A DNA stretch of 64,000 nt from Hortaea werneckii (Eukaryota > Ascomycota > Dothideomycetes > Mycosphaerellales > Teratosphaeriaceae): positions 124,001 through 188,000 of the forward strand of contig JBAOKB010000179.1 in assembly GCA_037044905.1 (NCBI GenBank), written 5' to 3'. Each line of letters begins with the position of its first letter. Positions within the stretch are counted from its first letter, which is position 1. The notes below the pieces were generated by a model. It saw only the letters and a program-made list of their open reading frames with translations, searched no databases and was not told where the DNA came from. The translations under genes were made by a program, and so were the position numbers. Shown in pieces: positions 1 to 12,100 of this stretch.

Positions 1-528
1 CTGCACGCCCCCCCGGGCGCCATCGTCTGGATAATCCCCTGGACCTACAACATGCTGCGGGCGCACCCAGCCTGCACATTCCTGCTCCACCGTCCCTACC
101 ACCCGACCCACACCCTCTACACTCTCGCGAACCCCGAGTGGCGGGAACAGGGGATGCGGAACGATACTTTCTCCCCTACGGAACCGGACCCGAACCACAC
201 AGGCGCGATCTCTTCCTCGCTCTGGGAGCTCGAAACCCTGCAGGCGCACTACCACCCCAACGTGGCGACGCTGGCGAAGATCCTCTCCGAGCCGTTCACG
301 AAGCGGGAGTACACGCTGGAGGATTTCCTGGATCATTCGTATGGGAGTTTGTTGGAGGGGGAGTTGGATGGGCGGGAGGTCAGGAAGGAGCCCGTGGTGG
401 AGTGGGAGATTCCTAAGAGGATTGTGACGGGAGGGGAAGATGGAAAGGGAGAAGGTGGTGGGGACGGGTTGAATCGATTGGGAGGGTTGCTGGAACGGGC
501 GATTGTTGCGCAGCAGAGTTCTTCTTGA
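1..528 (+). CDS. NOC4: Nucleolar complex protein 4 (Noc4/Utp19), C-terminal part
   Basis: The frame is open from base 1, so only the last 175 codons are present and the 5' part lies outside the window. Noc4 belongs to the CBF/Mak21 family and works with Nop14 in nucleolar assembly and export of the 40S ribosomal subunit. The family signature is visible: HPACTFLLHRPY, then SSLWELETLQAHYHPNVATL and a DFLDHSYGSLLEGEL segment near the end, as in the conserved C-terminal block of Noc4. A Gly/Lys-rich tail of about 35 residues follows and is probably not conserved. The stop is followed by 385 bp before the 3' end of the convergent S28 peptidase gene. Seen: motifs and open frame. Known: family role. 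The assignment rests on recalled family sequence. Confidence 0.82.
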   Translation: MHAPPGAIVWIIPWTYNMLRAHPACTFLLHRPYHPTHTLYTLANPEWREQGMRNDTFSPTEPDPNHTGAISSSLWELETLQAHYHPNVATLAKILSEPFTKREYTLEDFLDHSYGSLLEGELDGREVRKEPVVEWEIPKRIVTGGEDGKGEGGGDGLNRLGGLLERAIVAQQSSS

Positions 529-913
529 GCAAGATGGGTTGTGGAGAAAGGGGAAATGGTGTTTTCCGAGAGAGGAGATAGAGAGATAAAACTATGGCTT
601 TTGATATCATTTCCCCCCTAATGTCATCTTCTCCGAGTGTCCATTCACCTCAAATGAGTCTTTGGTCTTTGTTCTTCAACTCAAAAGAAACCGTTGTTTA
701 CGTTCTTGGACTTTCTATGATTTTTTGGTCTGTTTCTCTTCCTCTGATCATATTTCCATGGAGCGGGAAGTGTGTATAGCGAGTCACTCTGACGAATAAG
801 CCCCGCGGCCAAGGTTTCTAGGGTCCGGGGGGAGGAGGGGGACGCTGGCATACATACTTCCCTGCCCTCGCCTCCCCATTTTTCCTTCTCGTCTCTAAAA
901 TCTACTCTTCTAC
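529..913. other. Non-coding gap between convergent 3' ends
   Basis: Lies between the NOC4 stop and the end of the S28 peptidase gene. The right half is strongly C/T-rich on the + strand. No gene, RNA or clear repeat seen; 3' UTRs and terminators are expected here. Confidence 0.6.
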
Positions 914-3093
914 TCACTCACACCACTCCTCCCCTCCCTTACCCTCTCCCTTTCCCCATCCCTTCCCCTCACCCCACCAACCCCACCCTCCTCTCCCCCT
1001 CCCTCCCTCTCCACCACGATGACGACCTTCCCCATGCCCTCCATCCCAACATCCCTCTGCGTTTCCCTCTCCCTTCTCCCGCATCTCCCGCCTCCACTCC
1101 TCCATCCACCCCCTCACGAACTCGGCCTCGGCGCGCTGCGTATCAGCCACGGCCGGTGGAGGGAAAGTAGCGTTAGTGTGGTTCGGGAACACGCCGTTTT
1201 CGTCCCAGTGGTGCACTGCGTCGGGGATTAGGATGAAAGGTTCGCTGGGCGTGGAAGGGCGGTGCGGGGCGCCGTAGTCTGTTTTGGCGGGGGGAGTTTG
1301 GGTTAGTGAGTGGGTTTCGGTGAGATTAGGGAGGTGTTGGGTGGGGTGGTGCTTTGGAAAGAGGGGGGGAGAAGGGAAGTGTGAGGGGGTAGGGTGTGTG
1401 GTTGGGGGAGGGGGGGCTCGGTTTTCTTTTTGGCTGACCGATTATGGGTTGCTGCTGCATTTGTAGGGTTTGCAGAGCAGAAGAAGCAGAGATGGTGGAA
1501 TGTCGCTCCTTACCGAAGGCGTGGGGGGTCGCCGGACGCCAGGGGTCCCATTCGCCGTCTATAAAGGCGAGACGGGGGTAAGAGATGTCGTAGCCGCCAT
1601 ACTGATTTACGATGTTAGTTGACTGAACTTCTCGGTCGGGAGCGAAAGAGAGTGAACGTACTTTATTTACATTCGTTGTGTTTGGCGGGCCGTAGATGCC
1701 GAATGCCTCATTACAGATGATCATCATGTAATCCAGGTCAAGCGTGCGGGAGATCAAGGGCAATTGGTCTTGAGGGACGCCTGAGCCAGTTTGGAGGTAG
1801 CCCCATTCTGTGCAGTATTGATATGGCCATGCGCGCCAGGTGTCATCGAGAGAGTCTTGTTGGTAGACTGTATATTGAGTCAGCTGATTTGGAAGTCTCA
1901 TTCCTTCAGAAACAGGTGCTGTACTGACATGTAGCATTGTGGTTACTGAAGCACTGATCCTGTGTTTCGTCTTCCTCGGCACAAGACGAGACCGAGGTCA
2001 AGTTCACATAGCCAATGTAGTTCAACATCTGATTGACAAGACTCGTGTTCGCTGAATAGCCTCCTTGACCGATCAGGTAGGAAGCAGTTGAGCGAAGACT
2101 CTCCGTGGCGGGATAAAGGACATCTGTGTCGCTGATATTGGCACAATAGTTATAGACCTCTGACGAACCGACAGCAGGATCCCAATTCAAGCTCTGCCAG
2201 TTTCCGATCCCGCTAGCGAGGGTGTTGGCGAAGTCATTATCGTAAGTCACATTAGGAAGGCCAAAAGCGCTCTTCAGCGTCGCTGTCAGGTCCGAGTTAT
2301 TCTTTCCAATAAGAATATTGTCCACAATATGCGTCAGAGTCTTTTGAGCCGCAATGCATTCCGGCGGACCGTTCTCCGCAATAGGCTCATAGTACTGCCA
2401 GTAGTCGTAGATGGCTTTCGTCACACCCGAGGAAGAAATGGCGCCGAAGAAGGTTTCCGGATACTGTACACGGAGGAAAGCGCTGAAGGCCCCAGAGTAA
2501 GATCCTCCGTAGCTGAGGTACGCTGTAGTCTTGCTCGTGAGATCTCCCAGATCCTCTAGACCAGGAAACTTAATGTTCTGCGCGAAATACGCTTCATCTG
2601 CGAGCGCCTGGGCAGTGGTCAGGAAGCGTAAATTCTCCGTCGACAGATCAGGTGCCGGGAAGCTAGTGCCATAATAACGATGCTCCAGCACTACACCAAT
2701 GCCGTGTGTAGCTTCAGCAAGCTGGGCTAGAATACCCTTCTGAAGGAATGGAAGCCGGCCGGCTGCACTGGTCTCGCCAGATTGGAGAATGATGACTGGA
2801 CCGCCAGGCTCATAGTGGGATGCATCGAACCAGTACCGCATGTTGAAGGTGTCATTGCTATGGGGCTCGTACTTGGTCTCATTGTGGAAGTGGTCGATGG
2901 GAGTTGTGAAGTTGTGCTCTGGATAGAGAAGAGCAGGGTCGATGTCCCTCTTCAGTTTCGTCGAAGCTTGCTCTTCTGCTGCCTTTCGCAGGTCTCTGAC
3001 CGTCTGTCTCCCAGTTTTCAAGCCGTCGCTGAGCGCATCGACACCAGCGATACCAGCCAGCGCCCATGTGGCGACTCTCACTAAGGAAGTCAT
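914..3093 (-). CDS. Secreted serine carboxypeptidase, family S28
   Basis: Four exons: 3093-1929, 1867-1662, 1601-1514 and 1278-914, giving 607 aa. Introns are 61, 60 and 235 nt, with donors GTCAGT, GTACGT and GTAAGG. S28 enzymes (prolyl carboxypeptidase/DPP-II-like) remove residues next to proline and act outside the cell or in the vacuole. The hydrophobic N-terminus up to about residue 20 looks like a signal peptide. The nucleophile is Ser198 in GGSYSG. The acid is in the DGEWDPWRPATPH block and the His in AVHHWDENGVF, both present only after splicing. The start is the ATG at 3093; a GTG two codons upstream is not a plausible eukaryotic start. The last 45 or so residues are a Gly/Glu/Trp-rich low-complexity tail, unusual for the family. 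It is divergent from the dehydrogenase at 3586. Family assignment is firm, substrate unknown. Confidence 0.88.
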
Positions 3094-3585
3094 GTTCACC
3101 TACCAACAGTTGCTCAATGTCATTACTGCCACGGATGCGGTTGCGTAGGCTTCTTGTAGTCGAGCATCATACTCTGGTGCCAACTATCTTTGGCAGGTGG
3201 GATGGTAACGATGGCCAGCTACTGCACGACCTATCAATTCTATCTTGCGCATGACGTTGATCTTCGCCAGCCATGCGAGGGGAAGTCGGCTTTCGGCCGT
3301 GCCTGCATACCTGGCACCCTTGTCCCATTTAGGAAGGTACTATCGTGCCGTGACCATAGCTTTCACCTGGTATACATTATACACAATCTCTTATCAGCGA
3401 GTTGATGATCTCCACGGCGCAGACCGTCGCCCAATAGATTGATAGCTTCGCGGCCTGACAAACGCGATAGCTAAGCTACCACGGGAGATGCAAGAACCCA
3501 TGGCTTGCATTAGAGATGGGTACAAGATGGACGAGATGGAGGTTGCGAGCAGGCCTGAGAGTTTGGCGGCATTGGCACCACCACG
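3094..3585. promoter_or_regulatory. Divergent promoter region, S28 peptidase / SDR
   Basis: 492 bp between two start codons pointing apart. It must hold both 5' regions. No specific binding site could be assigned by eye. Confidence 0.5.
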
Positions 3586-4622
3586 ATGAACGGACAGCAG
3601 GAGACTGAGAGCCAGCATTTCTCGCCTTATCGATCAGACGGCAAGCTTGTATGTCAGAGATAGTCATGCTCACGGCGAACGTAGAGCCTTGCACTGACAT
3701 TATTGATAGTATGGCTTCGTCTGCATCGTCACCGGAGCTACACAGCCAGTAGGCAAGGCTGTCGTCCATGAACTGGCCGCTCATGGAGCTGCCTGTATCT
3801 ACGCCTGCTCCTCCTCGCCTTCGGACGACTATGCTAGTCTCGCGGAAGAAGTGAACAAGCAATTTCCCAGTACCAAGGTCATTGGGTACCCATTCAAACT
3901 GGCGAACGAAGAGGATACCTTGGCCTTGATAGACGACGTGCTGAACGCATGGGGACGGTACGAACCATCTGTTCCTCCTCCGCTTCCGTTTCCTCGTTAC
4001 TCATACTAATCTCGAAAGCAGGCTAGATGTCTACGTGACCTCGTCAGGGCTCCTCGGACCCCCATCGATCACTGAAACGACGCCAGCAGACCTATACAAG
4101 CTATTCGAAGCCAACAGCATGGCGCCGTTCTTCGCACTGAAGTACGCGCCCGCCGCCATGTCCAAAACGGCACCCAAGGGCAGCTATCCCAACGCAGCCC
4201 CAAAAGACCAAGCCTACGGCAGTATCGTCGTCGTCAGTAGCGTCGCAAGTACCTACGGCGGATGCTGGGGCCCAGCATTCACCATGAGCAGCCACGCCGC
4301 ACTGGGTGTAGTACGCGCAGGCGTCGCCACCCTTAAGGGAAGCGGAGTGAGAATCAACTGCATCAGTCCCGGCCAGATCGACATCGGAGTGGATCTGGGC
4401 AGTTTCGACCGACGCGGGCTGAGCGATCAGTTCCCACCTTCGAGTCTGCAGTCGAAGAACGTCCAGCATGATATCGTCGGGTTGGAGAGAGCTGGGTTAC
4501 CTTCTGAAGTAGCGCGTGTAGCGGGGTTTCTAGCGAGTGGGTTTTCTTCGTATATTACAGGCTCGAACATGGTGGTTGATGGGGGCGCGACGACTATGAA
4601 TCCGCTCACCATACCTATATAG
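3586..4622 (+). CDS. Short-chain dehydrogenase/reductase-fold protein with altered active site
   Basis: Three exons: 3586-3648, 3710-3957 and 4022-4622, giving 303 aa. Introns of 61 and 64 nt have donors GTATGT and GTACGA. After splicing, a Rossmann start (CIVTGATQPVG, near residue 27) is followed by VTSSG where classical SDRs have NNAG, then SIVVVSSVAS carrying the active-site Ser. The C-terminus has the usual SYITGSNMVVDGGA block. The position of the catalytic YxxxK reads FTMSS, so both Tyr and Lys are replaced by Phe and Ser. The fold and a nucleotide pocket seem kept, while normal hydride-transfer chemistry looks unlikely. It may be a non-classical or regulatory SDR. Length fits the family. 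No partner enzyme or pathway is evident from the neighbours. Confidence 0.8.
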
Positions 4623-6168
4623 TGTGATAGAATGACAATGGCAATGAATGTCTGTAGCCAGATCGCTAGGTAGTGCATTCGTATTCCAACAGCTAAAGTT
4701 TCCACCGTCTCAGTATGTTAAGGAAGCGAGGGATTAGGGCTTATCAATCATCAAGCCTATCGCGATGCATCCATCATTTCTATTGTTACTATGTACCCAA
4801 ACCTAAAGGAACTCTCAAACGCCAAAAGCCGGAGGAATACAAATCCACCGGAGTTTCAGAAATACCGGCCAAGAAGCACACCCGCTGGCGCCCGTCTGGA
4901 GCAGAGCCAATCGATTTCTTCGTTCCACCACTTCTCACAGCATTGAGTTCTAGGGCAACAGTATCGGAATAATCAATAAGACGTGACGGAATTTTGGATA
5001 TCCGTCTCAAAACATGACAGCCATTAGCTGCCGCTGCGGTGGTGACCAGTCGCGTTGGCCATAGGATATATGGATGGAAATGAAATGTTCCGAAGGCTTT
5101 CAGCGAGATTGCAGCGAACCGTAGTTCTTTTCCGTATCCCCCCCTCCCGGATACCAAGCCGATGGAAGCATTCCTATTCGGCCGATCAACCTTGGGTCTT
5201 GAGGCATGAAGAGGGAGGGGGGAAACTGCAACAGATGTGACAGAAGCATGACAGAAGCATGTCAAGTGAACACCATCTACTAGTAGCTATTATCCCTCCA
5301 TGGCCTCGTCAACTTCCAATCGTCTATTCCGGCATCCTTCTTCGCATTAATGTCAAGCAGCAACGCTCCAGTATCTCGCTTTGTTCTTAACGCATCGCTA
5401 CCAAACAGCCACGCCGCAGCCCTGGCTGCAGCCTGAATCGAACATACCATCCCGTTGGAGCGGAAGCGCACAGCCGTATCCAAATCCCTTCGCCTCGTAC
5501 ATCGCACACCTTTGTCTTGACGTGGGCGCGGCGTATATAACATTCCTCTCCTCTCGCACCAAAGACACTGAAGGGTTATGGTCGTCCCGTGGGATATTTT
5601 TCGACACGGCAAGGATGAGACAGTGCCATCTGTCGGTCAGCCATCTCCCAAGCACCCTCAGATGTCGATCCGGGTAATACTTGTCACGGCGCCTCAGCCG
5701 ACTGGTCTTGGCAACCGAAGAACGGCATTAGGATCGATCCAGTGCCTTTGTCAGACGGGAAGTGCCAGTTGTCACACGATATCAGTTCTTTGGTAATGAT
5801 ACCTCGTCGAACTAGAAGACCCTGTAGTTACTGCCTCTCCATTGCTTGCGTCATCGCTAAAAGCGTTTTCAACAGCCCTTGAGATCTCGACAGAGCATCG
5901 GCTGCGCGCTCGGAACTACTGCTGTCCGACATAGACTCGACTGACTTCATGACTTCCTCAGAAGTACTGGAAGCGGAGATGCGTCATCGCTCCGTGGACA
6001 TTGTAGTAGCGTTTGGTCCAAGTCAAATGGAGACATATATTGCGCTTCAACAGAGAGCTCAACAGCGTTCTCTTGGTCCAGCAAACAACGAGGACCTCTC
6101 GCATGCTAGCCTCATGTTCGTTGCACATTGCTTGAGCCTGCGGGTCAAGCCATCCAGCCGACCCTTCA
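4623..6168. other. 1.5 kb gap between convergent genes
   Basis: Lies between the 3' ends of the SDR gene and SEC10. Several 60-160 codon open frames occur on both strands, but none shows a recognisable domain, signal peptide or convincing intron structure. Nothing else was identified. Confidence 0.5.
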
Positions 6169-8811
6169 TCACAACGCATTAAGCACTGACTGAACCCCAA
6201 CACTACTACTATCCTCCCTCTTGAGAACATAGGGTCGCAAATCCGCCTTCTCAACCCCCTGCAGACCACCCGCAGCGCCAAAGTTCCTCAGACGATCCCG
6301 TAAAGCCTCGGGGCCAATGACGAACAGATTCGCAATCTCCGTCATCACTTCCAGACTAGGGTTAAACGAGTCCGGCAACTCCCAGGAACGGAGAAGCTCG
6401 ATGTACTTGGTGATGTCCTTACTGACGACGAGGGCGCCGGTGAGGGAGACGGAGTAGCTCTTGAAATGCTGGAGGAGGAGGGTGCGGAGACCGATGGCGA
6501 GTTCGAGGCTGAAGTTCTCGAGAGCGCGGCCGGAGAGGGCGGTGGCGGCGCGAGAGTGCAGGCGGGCGAGGAAGGCGAAGATGGCTTGGCAGGTGGAGGT
6601 TTGAAGCTGGTCGAGCTGGAGATTGGTGTCGTCGCGTGGGCGGAAGTCGGTCTTCTTTTGTCCGGAGAGGAGTCGGGATGTCCACGCCAGCGCGGCATCG
6701 ATGGTCCGCTGCAGGACAGCGTCGACCTTGGACTCCATGCGATCGGTGAAGTTGGAAGTTTGTTTTTCGAGATCTCTTCGGATCGTGAGATTGCTAGCGG
6801 CGAGGGGCAGGAGAAGCATTTGGATTGTAGTGAGAGTTAGATGCAACACGCTGATTGCCGACCTAAGATCCGTGATGTAGCTCAAGTCTGGTTCTGACTT
6901 GGTGTTAGCTTCGACGGTGGCAGCATGATCGTTTGCCGCATCCAGAGCGGTTTCTAAGTAGATTTCGCCCACGTGTGAGAGGAGCAGATGTAAGAGCCCA
7001 CGGACTTCTTTCGGCGTCTCGTTGGTACCGCTCGCGAGCTCTAGACCACGCCCAACGCCTTCCGCAAGCCATTTCAGCATGCGCTTCGTATAAGGCAGAC
7101 TGAGCTGACCATCCTCGTCTGTGACATTTATCTCCTTCTGTCCCGGTGCTGCAGCCTGGGCGCCACCAAGGCCAGCGATACGGAGCAGCACAGCTTTCTG
7201 ACTGGATGGCAGCTCAGATGCGTCAAGCCGTCTTGTGTAAGTCTCTCTGGCATTGGTGATATATTCATTACCCCTCGCCGCAAACTGTCCGAGATAAGTC
7301 GAGGGTTGCATCTTCCTCCGCCGTGAGTGGTAGATTGAGAACTTGAAGAGAAGACCCTCAAAGAGCTCGCTCAGGTTGCGCTTCTCGCGTTCGATGTATG
7401 AGTTCCCAGCGAAGTAAGGGACGAAGAGCTCATCAAGCTGCTGATCTAGTACAGCAGCAGTTACACTTCCGGCGGGCTCAGGATGTTCTGTCAAACCGTG
7501 CGCCTTCAAGTCTTCAACTAATGCTGCAATGTATGAGCGCGAAGACTGCAGAGAGCGCAGGTAGGCAAGAGAAGAAATCTCATCTGCCTTACTGAGGACC
7601 ATTTCGAGCCTTTGCTGAATCGACTGCTGAAAGACTCGCTGCAGAAACCTTGCCAGCACCTCCTCATAGAAAGGGAAAGCACGCTTGATGATGAAGCTCT
7701 CTTCCTGGACAACTATCCTGACTTCATCAATAAGTGACTGCAGACTAGGCTCGACGCCAGGAGGTTCAGTATCTGGGTCAGCGAGCCGGTCCCATGTCTC
7801 CGAGTCTGTAGCCAAATCGTCCGTCACGAGCTGGGCTCGATCGATGAAGAACTGATGTTGATTGACGAAAAGCGATGTGACGGAGTTGCCATCGCTAAAG
7901 TCGCGTAGTGCGATAGCACACTCCCTCATCCCCTCGAAGTTCTGCCTTCGGTAGAAATCGTCGAACGATTTGAGGAGGTCCTTCTCCAGCATCTCCAAGA
8001 ACTTCTCGATAATTTCACGCGGTTGCTGGGTGCCGTTCTTCCGTCCTCGCATACTGCCGTTCGGCGAGTCTTGATCACCATTGTGGTCGCCGTTGACGCC
8101 ATTTGCGAAGCCGTTCGTGTGCGGCTTGCCGTCAGCAGTTCCGTCCAGCCGCTGTGAAATCTTCAAGAGTTGCCGAGCGATGTGAGCACATCGTACCTTG
8201 CCCTCGCCTCCACCCAGCCTGCGCACATCGTCCAAGCTGGAAAGGTCGCCTCTCTCGCTGACCTCTAGCCAGCATTGGAGAATGAACTTTGCGTCCTGTG
8301 CTCTCTGTCTCTGTCTGTCCAACTCTTCTAACCGCTCGCCAATCTGCATTGCCGCATTACCTCCTACGTTGCCATCTCCGTCAAGAGTCCGCTCTAGACT
8401 ATGGAAGGAGCCAATCGCCCGCTCTAGCTCTTGCTCGCGCGACTTGATGTTGGCATTGTGCTGGCTCTCAGCTCTTCTGACGCTCGCACTTAGCTCATTC
8501 TCTCTCAGCTCGAGATCTTCAGACAGTGTCTTCAACCGTGAGAGCGCATGTTCGAATGTCCGAATGAGTGGTTTGGGATCGAATGCCTGCTGGCTTGACG
8601 GCTGTACAGCCGCTGCAATGCCTCCTTGGCCAGCACTTCGTCGGGCTGCAACAGCAGATTCGGAAAGCGATTCGATGAAGTCCTTGACTATGAAGTCCTT
8701 GCTTGAGAAGGTGTCGAGGGTATAAATCTGTTGACTACGACCACCCTGGAAACCTGGCCTAGTGGTGGAGGAGGATAGAGAGGCCGTCTCCGCGCTGAAG
8801 GGGCGCGACAT
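6169..8811 (-). CDS. SEC10: Exocyst complex component Sec10
   Basis: Single open frame of 880 aa starting with ATG at 8811. Sec10 is a subunit of the octameric exocyst, which tethers secretory vesicles to the plasma membrane at growth sites such as the hyphal tip. The N-terminus carries the family hallmark IYTLDTFSSKDFIVKDFIES, followed by FDPKPLIRTFEHAL and a long heptad-like segment (about residues 85-175), matching the coiled-coil that begins exocyst rods. The rest is helical with no enzymatic motif, as expected. A low-complexity Asn/Gly/Asp insert lies near residues 225-260. Length agrees with fungal Sec10. It shares a 321-bp divergent promoter with MMS19. No intron is needed to keep the frame. 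Confidence 0.9.
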   Translation of the reverse strand: MSRPFSAETASLSSSTTRPGFQGGRSQQIYTLDTFSSKDFIVKDFIESLSESAVAARRSAGQGGIAAAVQPSSQQAFDPKPLIRTFEHALSRLKTLSEDLELRENELSASVRRAESQHNANIKSREQELERAIGSFHSLERTLDGDGNVGGNAAMQIGERLEELDRQRQRAQDAKFILQCWLEVSERGDLSSLDDVRRLGGGEGKVRCAHIARQLLKISQRLDGTADGKPHTNGFANGVNGDHNGDQDSPNGSMRGRKNGTQQPREIIEKFLEMLEKDLLKSFDDFYRRQNFEGMRECAIALRDFSDGNSVTSLFVNQHQFFIDRAQLVTDDLATDSETWDRLADPDTEPPGVEPSLQSLIDEVRIVVQEESFIIKRAFPFYEEVLARFLQRVFQQSIQQRLEMVLSKADEISSLAYLRSLQSSRSYIAALVEDLKAHGLTEHPEPAGSVTAAVLDQQLDELFVPYFAGNSYIEREKRNLSELFEGLLFKFSIYHSRRRKMQPSTYLGQFAARGNEYITNARETYTRRLDASELPSSQKAVLLRIAGLGGAQAAAPGQKEINVTDEDGQLSLPYTKRMLKWLAEGVGRGLELASGTNETPKEVRGLLHLLLSHVGEIYLETALDAANDHAATVEANTKSEPDLSYITDLRSAISVLHLTLTTIQMLLLPLAASNLTIRRDLEKQTSNFTDRMESKVDAVLQRTIDAALAWTSRLLSGQKKTDFRPRDDTNLQLDQLQTSTCQAIFAFLARLHSRAATALSGRALENFSLELAIGLRTLLLQHFKSYSVSLTGALVVSKDITKYIELLRSWELPDSFNPSLEVMTEIANLFVIGPEALRDRLRNFGAAGGLQGVEKADLRPYVLKREDSSSVGVQSVLNAL

Positions 8812-9132
8812 GATTGTGACAGTATTATCGCTTGAGATCCATATTCGTGAATTGCCTTCAATACATCAAAGCGACAGCACCGGATACAGTACAGTAGTAC
8901 GGAGTACAGTACTTAGGTAGTACTAAGAAGTGAGCGCGCGAAGTGGGAGCTCCCACTCCTAGACTGGATAGTGTCGCGTCGCGTCCCAAAACGGAAAGCG
9001 TTACAGCTGGCTTTACAGGAGCCGAAGTTCGGCACCGGCTCAACATGCCATATTGACCGGGGACGGTGACGTCGAAGCTATCAAAAAGTTCCAGTCGCGT
9101 CGCCTCATCGAGTGTCGAGACAGGATGGGAAA
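8812..9132. promoter_or_regulatory. Divergent promoter SEC10 / MMS19 with GTAC-rich block
   Basis: 321 bp between the two ATGs. At 8883-8930 there is a dense block of GTAC, AGTACT and TACAGTAC words, several overlapping and self-complementary. Similar blocks occur at about 17487, 33056 and 51061. Confidence 0.55.
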
Positions 9133-12100
9133 ATGTCCGACATTCAACTGTACCTCCTAGAGGTCGACAAGAATAAGCCCGAGGCTCAGAGCATTGCCGC
9201 CCAGAGTGCGCAAAAGCTCGAGTCCAAGGGGCTGAAATTGATCGACCTCATCACCAGCCTGGAGCCATACATCAACGACAAAACCGATGGCAACCTACGA
9301 GCAAAGTCCGTGGGCTACCTCGCGGATGTCCTGTCTGCTGTCCCGCCTAAGGTACTCTCCGGACAGGAAAGGCGATTGCTTGGCGACTTCATCCTGGGCC
9401 GGATAGAAGGCGATACGGAAGGCATAGGCGCCTCGGCGAGAGCCCTTCTCTCGCTCGAAGGACTTGGCAAATGGGATGCAGAAACAGCACAGAGAGTCTT
9501 GACGACTTTCGTCAACCATGCCAATCCCTTGCGCCAGTTCAAGCTACAGACTGAGCGCTATTCCGTGGTGCAACTTGTAGATTTGCTTTTGGCGAAATAC
9601 CGAGAGCCGATGAAAAAGCTGCACGAGAGCGATCCGGAGTTCATGCCTAGCTTCATTGCTTTCTTCGAAGGCGAGAAGGATCCGAGGAACCTGATGATCA
9701 TCTTCTCACTTCTGCAAGTCCCGATGACTGAATGGGATATTCAGCCGAATGCGCAAGACTTGTTCGACTCAGTCTTCAACTATTTCCCCATCACATTCAA
9801 GCCGCCTCCAGACGATCCTTATGGCATAACAGCGCAGGACCTGAAGGATCGCCTCCGAGCATGTATCGCAGCCAACTCCGACTTTGCACCACATGCATTC
9901 CCGCAGTTGCTTGACAAGCTAGATTCTACGTCTATGAACACTAAGAGGGACGTATTGCAAGCTATCCAGGCCTGCGTTCTTGGGTACGAAGCGAAGACCA
10001 TCAACCTCTACTCAGTCACTCTGTGGGATGCGTTGAAGTTCGAGATTTTGAATGTCCAGGAAGAAGACCTTGCGGTTGAGTCATTGAAAGCTCTGACACT
10101 TCTTGGAGCCAAGCTAGCAGAATCATCCGAAGGACCGCTCAATGCGTACCTCAGGCCTATCATCAAGGAATGCAACGAACATCTGGAGGATGCGCCGACT
10201 AAGCAGTCTGAAGCTTCTGGCCGAATTCTCTATTCAGTCTCCATGGGAGGACAGGCCGTGGCCGACAAGGTCGTGAAGGGAGTTGTTCCAACGTTGTTCA
10301 ATCTATACAACTCCTCAGAATCCATCACTAAGCGCCGCGGCCTGCTTGAGGTCTTCAATCAGATCTTGAGAGCTTACGTGGATCTGGAGGATTTGCAACC
10401 GGGTATCAATACCGAAGCTGTTCAGGTCCACGCTGGAGAAGGACTTGACGCTATGGTCCGAGCCCTTTTGAACGCGCCGAAAGCAGAGGTGTCTTTCCGT
10501 CTCACATCGTTGAGTGGGTTGGCCGGCCTTGTCTCAGTTCGGAAGGCTCTTTCCGACACTCAAGTCGATAGCGCTGTCGATGCAGTCACAGATATCGTAC
10601 TACACGAGCGCATTGAAGGACATGGAGATATTCGAACCCAGGCGATGCAATCACTGACGGAGATGGCACACGTCGTTCCACACGCTGTGCGCGATCGATC
10701 CGTGCCAGCATTCATGGTGGAGATGCCTGACTGCCCAACGGAGGATGCAGTCCCTGGCCCTGTACTTGAAGCCTTTGCCCAACTGAGCACGGAGAGGCAG
10801 GTGTTCGACACGGTTACAGTCCGTCTGAAGAACAAGTACAATGCTGCTCGGCACCAGGGAGCACCAGCGTCCTACCAGAGGGCACTTTTGCTCGGCTTGC
10901 TTTACGCGTTCACTCTAGGAGCACCTGCAAGAGAGGACGCTGTGATCCTTGGCAAGTACTACACCGAGTACGCAGAGCCACTTGTTACAGAAGTGAGCAA
11001 TGGTCATCGAGAGTCTTCTACACTGGAAATTATTGGCCGGCTTGTCAATGCTCTTCTGAGACCACAGGGAGTTCACTTTCAGACGAATGTCTATAGCAAG
11101 AACCTCGACTGGATGACTGCCTCCAGCAACAAGGACAACGCCGACGTATCCTTGACCCCATTCACTCTGCACTACTACGCTGCCCTACGACCTGAAGTAA
11201 CTGATGCTGCAGACATAGTGCCTCTCCTACAAGCACAGGCCACACTCGCTCTGAGCCCAGCTTCAGACCGCGCATATTCGAGCACAGTCCTGCGCTTGCT
11301 CTCCCTACTCGTCAACAAATTCGCCAACCCCAAAACAATGCAAGCCACGCTCGAAGCATCCGGGATCGAAGTTCAAACCCTCCTTTCCAACAATCCAACC
11401 CCACAAGCAACCCAAGTCGCCTTCGCCATCGTAAAAGCCTTACTAATCCAAGGCAAAACCGGCAAGCTCGCGATCCAATACCTCCAGGTCCTCCTCGACC
11501 TGCTCGCCACCTGCGAAAAGGACACCGCGCACCGCTTCGCCATTCTCCTCGCGCCGGACGAGATCCTCGTCAAAGAAAACCACTGTCTCGTCTCAGGACT
11601 CTACAAGCAAAAAGTCTTCAATCAGACTGTACCCTCATTGACCGAGAACGTCCGACTCTGCGGCGGTGCAAATGCCTCGGAACCCTCCTCAACGAGCTCG
11701 GGCGAAATGAATGGGACGAAACAGGACAAGAAATCCAACTACCTCATCGCCCTGTCCGGTATCCTCCGCTGGCTCCCTTACTCCGTCCTCGAACCCGCTC
11801 TGGGATCGCTTATCCCGCCTCTCTTGCAGACGCTCGATCTTTCAACCCCTCCCGCTTCTTCTCCTTCTTCCCACCAGCTCGCGGAAGAGTCAGAAGTCAA
11901 ACGCAGCGCGCTGGTGATTTTCGAAAGCGTGCTGATGCACGATCCGCGGTTACTGGAGGAGCACGTCTCCTCGCTCGTGGGGAGGTTGTTGGGCTGTAGT
12001 AGCGGTAACCCTACTCACCCCCCATCCACCAGCGGAGGGAAGAAAGCACGCGCCGGCTCCTCAGCAGCAGGAGGGGAAGGCGCCGTGACCGTCCGAGCCA

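Noticed and set aside
4789..5265. 158-codon open frame on - strand
   Set aside because: No recognisable domain, mixed composition, in a convergent 3' gap; not supportable as a gene.
9112..9132. GTG start for MMS19 (and GTG/TTG starts for the S28 peptidase, subtilisin, PalC, MFS and others)
   Set aside because: Nuclear fungal genes start at ATG in ordinary cases; the next in-frame ATG matches family N-termini.
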